Shown in pieces: positions 19,485 to 21,423 of a stretch of DNA of 21,423 nt (positions are counted from its first letter, which is position 1; the number at the start of each line of letters is the position of its first letter). A program made the translations under genes and the position numbers. The notes beneath the pieces were generated by a model. That model was not told the origin of the DNA and did not search any database. It saw only the letters and a list, made by a program, of their open reading frames with translations. The stretch comes from Paramecium tetraurelia (Eukaryota; Ciliophora; Oligohymenophorea; Peniculida; Parameciidae), in NCBI RefSeq assembly GCF_000165425.1, contig NW_001799002.1, positions 225,745 to 247,167 of the forward strand. Direction: 5' to 3'.

Positions 19485-21423
19485 TATAAATCATTGGATC
19501 GCTCATTGCAACATATATAGATACCAATCATCAAGAGATCACTTGCTTCGAAACCATTTATCAAGGAGTTTTTCAAATAGTAAAAAAAATAAATTCTACT
19601 TCAAAACCAGTTTACCATTTTTTAGGCTCAATTTTAGCTACAATAATGTTTCATTTCTAAGATAGGCTTCCAACAAACTCATTTACATTATGTATCCAAG
19701 ACCTCTTCAACTCTAAGCCAATTGCTGCTTTTCCTATTCTAGAAGCTGTTATTAGAAGATTAACACCCAATCATAAATTACATAAACAAGCTGTGATCAC
19801 TCTTGATTCTTAACATAGAGCTGTTAAAAATTACTTCTATAAAAACAACCTTGAGTTATTACTAAACAGCATTATGCTGATTTTGAAGAATAACTATGTT
19901 GATTTGATTGATAAAGCCATAGATTTGCTTAGTTTTATAATTGAAGGCGAATTCATTACAGACATTAAAGAAAAGGATTTTCACAAACTAAGAAGAGCTG
20001 ACATCAGAAATAACAACTCATTATAATGCCAATTATCAAGATTCAACCCCTGCATCATAGAAGCTGAAATTTAGTAATTGATGATTGAAAACTCAAACAT
20101 ACAATGGGTGGATCCTACACGTTCAGATATTAAAAGATTATGGTCCAACATCCTAGATCCAGAATTCATCTCTTTACTGCTCAGATTATTACCATAATGC
20201 AACATTTTATGGAATGTTTTAGGTAAAATTTGTAAAATATTCAAAAAACATTTCCCTAAAGACTAGAAATCTTAAGATCTCATTCTTTATATGACTCAAG
20301 AAGTCTAGAAACTCGACCCTATCTAATTGGATCTTGTTAATCTCTTGAAATTTTCATGTAGAACCATTTTTGCTAATACAAATTAAGATTGGCTTATCTT
20401 TAATATGCAATTATTCTCTAAGGCGAATACAATTGAATAATAAGTTCAGGTGTTTCGATTTTTAAGAGAAATTTGCAGATTTTACAGATAGGTGCCTAAT
20501 TTTAATAAAGAATATTTCAACCAAATTTTTATTTAGATTATTTATAACTTTTTTAGCAATTGGGTTTTGGCTGAAAATGATATCTTGCGCACAGAGTACT
20601 AATGTTACCAAAATATCAGATACAATATCAAAGTAATCACATAATTTATAAACAAAAATTACTTTTAATTTTTTTAATAATATATCGCACAAAATTTGAA
20701 TAATCTCAAGGTAGTTGTTCATGCGTTTGATTTTTTATTACTTGGGTTCAAAAGTTTAGTTTACTCTACATCATATTAATTAGACGTATTAGTAAAATTG
20801 CGTCATTATCAAAGTATGGATAGATTTCTGTATGCTTTTGATCTTGACTCCTTTAACTAATTCAATTATTAGTCCTTTTTTATTGAACTAATTGATATAC
20901 TTTGGAAAATCAATGCTCATTTATAAACGAATGGAATTTAAACGAAATTTTACTATTATCTTTGGGCAGCCTTATTTGATTCTGAACTTCTTATTAAATT
21001 TGAACCCATCATGCAATCAATACAAATTGATCGGAAACTTTTTTTTGATTTTACACAATTATTAACAATATCTGATGCAAGCCTACTCAAAAAATGCCTA
21101 AGATTAATTAGTAAATCCAAAATAAGATTTGAAAAAGTTGAGAACTACAATAACTACACATGCACTATCAATAATATATTTGTGCCAACTGAATGCTTGA
21201 ATATTTTCGATCATTTCTAACTGATTTAAGACGGAGAGTTGTAAGAACTCTATTATAGTATTAAATGTTGCATTTATAATGCTCAATATGAGGCTTTTTA
21301 TAATTCTGAGGATTGTGACGACCTGCTCAATAAATTTTTGATGGGATTGAATAGTTATTTGACTAATTTGTAGGATATTTAATAAATCTTGCTTATTTCA
21401 AAGGGTTTCAGTAACAGCCGACT
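19421..21423 (+). CDS. Large alpha-solenoid protein, possibly importin/exportin-like (partial, runs off right edge)
   Basis: From ATG 19421 a single frame is open to the window end (667 codons) with dozens of in-frame TAA/TAG and no TGA, which is far beyond chance. It opens [20 protein letters not shown] and continues as paired amphipathic helices (LTLQIIGSLIATYIDT, FPILEAVIRRLTP, LIDKAIDLLSFIIEGEF, QVFRFLREICRFYRQV, FFIELIDILWKINAH), the pattern of HEAT-type karyopherins such as exportins or transportin-3. No RanGTP- or cargo-specific motif can be recognised, so the family is tentative; other solenoid scaffolds fit too. No intron was needed over 2 kb, unusual here, though introns of 3n length without TGA could hide. 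The 3' end is missing. The start lies inside the longest form of the METTL14-type gene on the other strand. Confidence 0.65.

Noticed and set aside
20462..20722. Minus-strand ORF of 86 codons
   Set aside because: Antisense shadow of the 667-codon solenoid frame.

Overview
The window looks like a macronuclear segment of a ciliate, most likely Paramecium. The sequence is very AT-rich. TAA and TAG occur inside every recognisable coding frame where glutamine is expected, and TGA is the only stop used. Genes are packed tightly on both strands and are broken by tiny introns, mostly 20-31 nt (GT...AG, usually GTA...TAG/AAG/CAG). Standard-code ORF finding therefore shatters nearly every gene. All gene models here were rebuilt by hand with the ciliate code, accepting introns only where they restore frame and protein continuity. 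I could not run searches, so family names rest on recognised motifs.

Layout, left to right. A CNOT11-like CCR4-NOT subunit (minus) leaves the left edge, with a broken block that may be its N-terminus upstream. Next is a 1041-aa Ski2-like SF2 helicase/ATPase of unknown subfamily (minus), a decayed plus-strand gene, a coiled-coil protein (minus) and a second decayed stretch. Then come a NIFK/Nop15-type RRM ribosome-biogenesis factor (plus), a small unknown gene (minus), a 470-aa TPR protein (plus), a doubtful ORF, a complete protein kinase with an N-terminal PH-like segment (minus), a CaMKK-like kinase with HMD in place of HRD (minus), a tandem-FHA protein (plus), a 106-aa helix-turn-helix protein (minus), a cytochrome-b5-reductase-like flavoprotein lacking recognisable NADH motifs (minus) and an F-BAR-like/PH-like protein (minus). 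The right end has a small unknown gene (plus), a METTL14-type MT-A70 methyltransferase (minus) and a long alpha-solenoid, possibly exportin/importin-like, protein (plus) running off the right edge.

No operon logic is expected. Neighbours are mostly housekeeping RNA-processing, signalling and membrane genes with spacers of about 20-200 bp. No tRNA, rRNA, CRISPR, IS element or telomere was seen. The most interesting points are the METTL14-like protein that keeps a DPPW motif and whose 5' end appears to overlap a divergent gene, the unusual helicase, the NADH-motif-less reductase, and four spacers holding coding-like sequence broken by in-frame TGA or frame slips.
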